DNA of 43,466 bases, taken from positions 1 through 43,466 of the forward strand of contig JAQXJH010000023.1 of NCBI GenBank assembly GCA_029008595.1, in the 5' to 3' direction. The position numbers and the translations under genes were made by a program. The notes below the pieces were generated by a model that did no database searches, had not been told where the DNA came from, and was given only the letters and a program-made list of their open reading frames with translations. The DNA comes from Bacillota bacterium (lineage in GTDB: Bacteria; Bacillota; Clostridia; Oscillospirales; Acutalibacteraceae). Below, piece after piece: positions 43,152 through 43,466 of the stretch (positions are counted from its first letter, which is position 1; each line of letters begins with the position of its first letter).

Positions 43152-43466
43152 TCGAAAAAAAACGGTTGGATCAGATGCTTGTCGAGCTTGGTCTTGTGCA
43201 GAGCCGGGAACAGGCCAAAGGAATGATTATGGCGGGAGACGTTTACGTCGATCACCAAAAGGCGGACAAGCCGGGCATGAACGTTACAGCGGAAATGAAT
43301 TTTGAAGTACGCGGTAAAAAACTCGCTTATGTCAGCCGCGGCGGGTTGAAGCTGGAAAAAGCGATGCAGGTGTTTCCCATTTCGCTCAGCGGCTGCACTG
43401 CAATGGATATCGGTGCATCCACCGGCGGTTTTACTGACTGTATGCTGCAGAACGGCGCGTCAAAGG
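43148..43466 (+). CDS. tlyA: TlyA-family rRNA 2'-O-methyltransferase (cut by window end)
   Basis: The first 106 residues of a TlyA protein. An S4 RNA-binding domain comes first (KKRLDQMLVELGLVQSREQA), then YVSRGGLKLEKAM, and the start of the FtsJ-type methyltransferase domain, AMDIGASTGGFTDCML. TlyA methylates 16S and 23S rRNA; some members are called haemolysin A. The start is TTG 43148, overlapping the dxs stop as TTGA, with GGAG at 43136-43139. In Bacillus this gene (yqxC) also follows dxs. The C-terminus is missing only because the window ends. Confidence 0.92.
   Translation, partial: MIEKKRLDQMLVELGLVQSREQAKGMIMAGDVYVDHQKADKPGMNVTAEMNFEVRGKKLAYVSRGGLKLEKAMQVFPISLSGCTAMDIGASTGGFTDCMLQNGASK

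Overview
The window reads as a chromosomal stretch from an anaerobic, endospore-forming Firmicute of class Clostridia, probably a Ruminococcaceae/Oscillospirales-type organism. This placement is inferred from four things. There is a complete spoIIIAA-AH sporulation operon plus yunB. There is an IspH-ribosomal protein S1 fusion, an arrangement known from Clostridia. The isoprenoid route is the MEP pathway (dxs, ispH) and dTMP is made by ThyX. The order spoIIIA - nusB - xseA - xseB - ispA - dxs - tlyA matches the classic Gram-positive order, but the acc genes and folD found there in Bacillus are missing. Codons are fairly GC-rich, genes are tightly packed, 4-base ATGA/TTGA overlaps are common, and several genes start with TTG or GTG.

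Layout: (1) 1-1435, the broken end of a P-type ATPase gene, then yebC with its own promoter and terminator. (2) 1725-8809, a long forward operon: thyX-tmk, a DUF2156 protein, a GNAT acetyltransferase, a DJ-1 protein, 5-formyl-THF cyclo-ligase, mltG and a TrhP-like U32 protein. (3) 8942-12909, reverse: a MacB-type permease with its ATPase, and a VanY-like carboxypeptidase. (4) 13258-15859, forward: glyA and rarA. (5) 15944-17563, reverse: a serine hydrolase. (6) 17797-22428, forward: a tiny membrane protein coupled to a cyclophilin lipoprotein, then pyrG and a zinc-ribbon/pseudokinase/PASTA membrane protein. (7) 22552-28053, a reverse operon: RpiR regulator, BaiN-like flavoprotein, cmk, plsC and ispH-rpsA. 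(8) 28411-43466, forward: yunB, ligA, spoIIIAA-AH, nusB, a TsaD-like gene, xseA, xseB, ispA, a divergent PAP2 protein, dxs and the start of tlyA.

Functional themes are thymidylate and folate metabolism (thyX, tmk, cyclo-ligase, glyA), CTP and dCTP supply (pyrG, cmk), isoprenoid synthesis (ispH, ispA, dxs), DNA maintenance (rarA, ligA, xseAB), envelope work (mltG, VanY, serine hydrolase, PASTA protein, plsC) and spore formation.

I saw no rRNA, tRNA, CRISPR array, insertion sequence, prophage or recognisable defence locus. Most of the window is conserved core genome. The most interesting material is the PASTA receptor whose kinase domain has lost its catalytic residues, the pyrG leader (a terminator that begins at the predicted transcription start, followed by a second switch-like structure), a terminator between the nusB promoter and nusB, a TsaD-like paralogue inside the nusB-xseA operon, and tandem palindromes just upstream of the thyX promoter.
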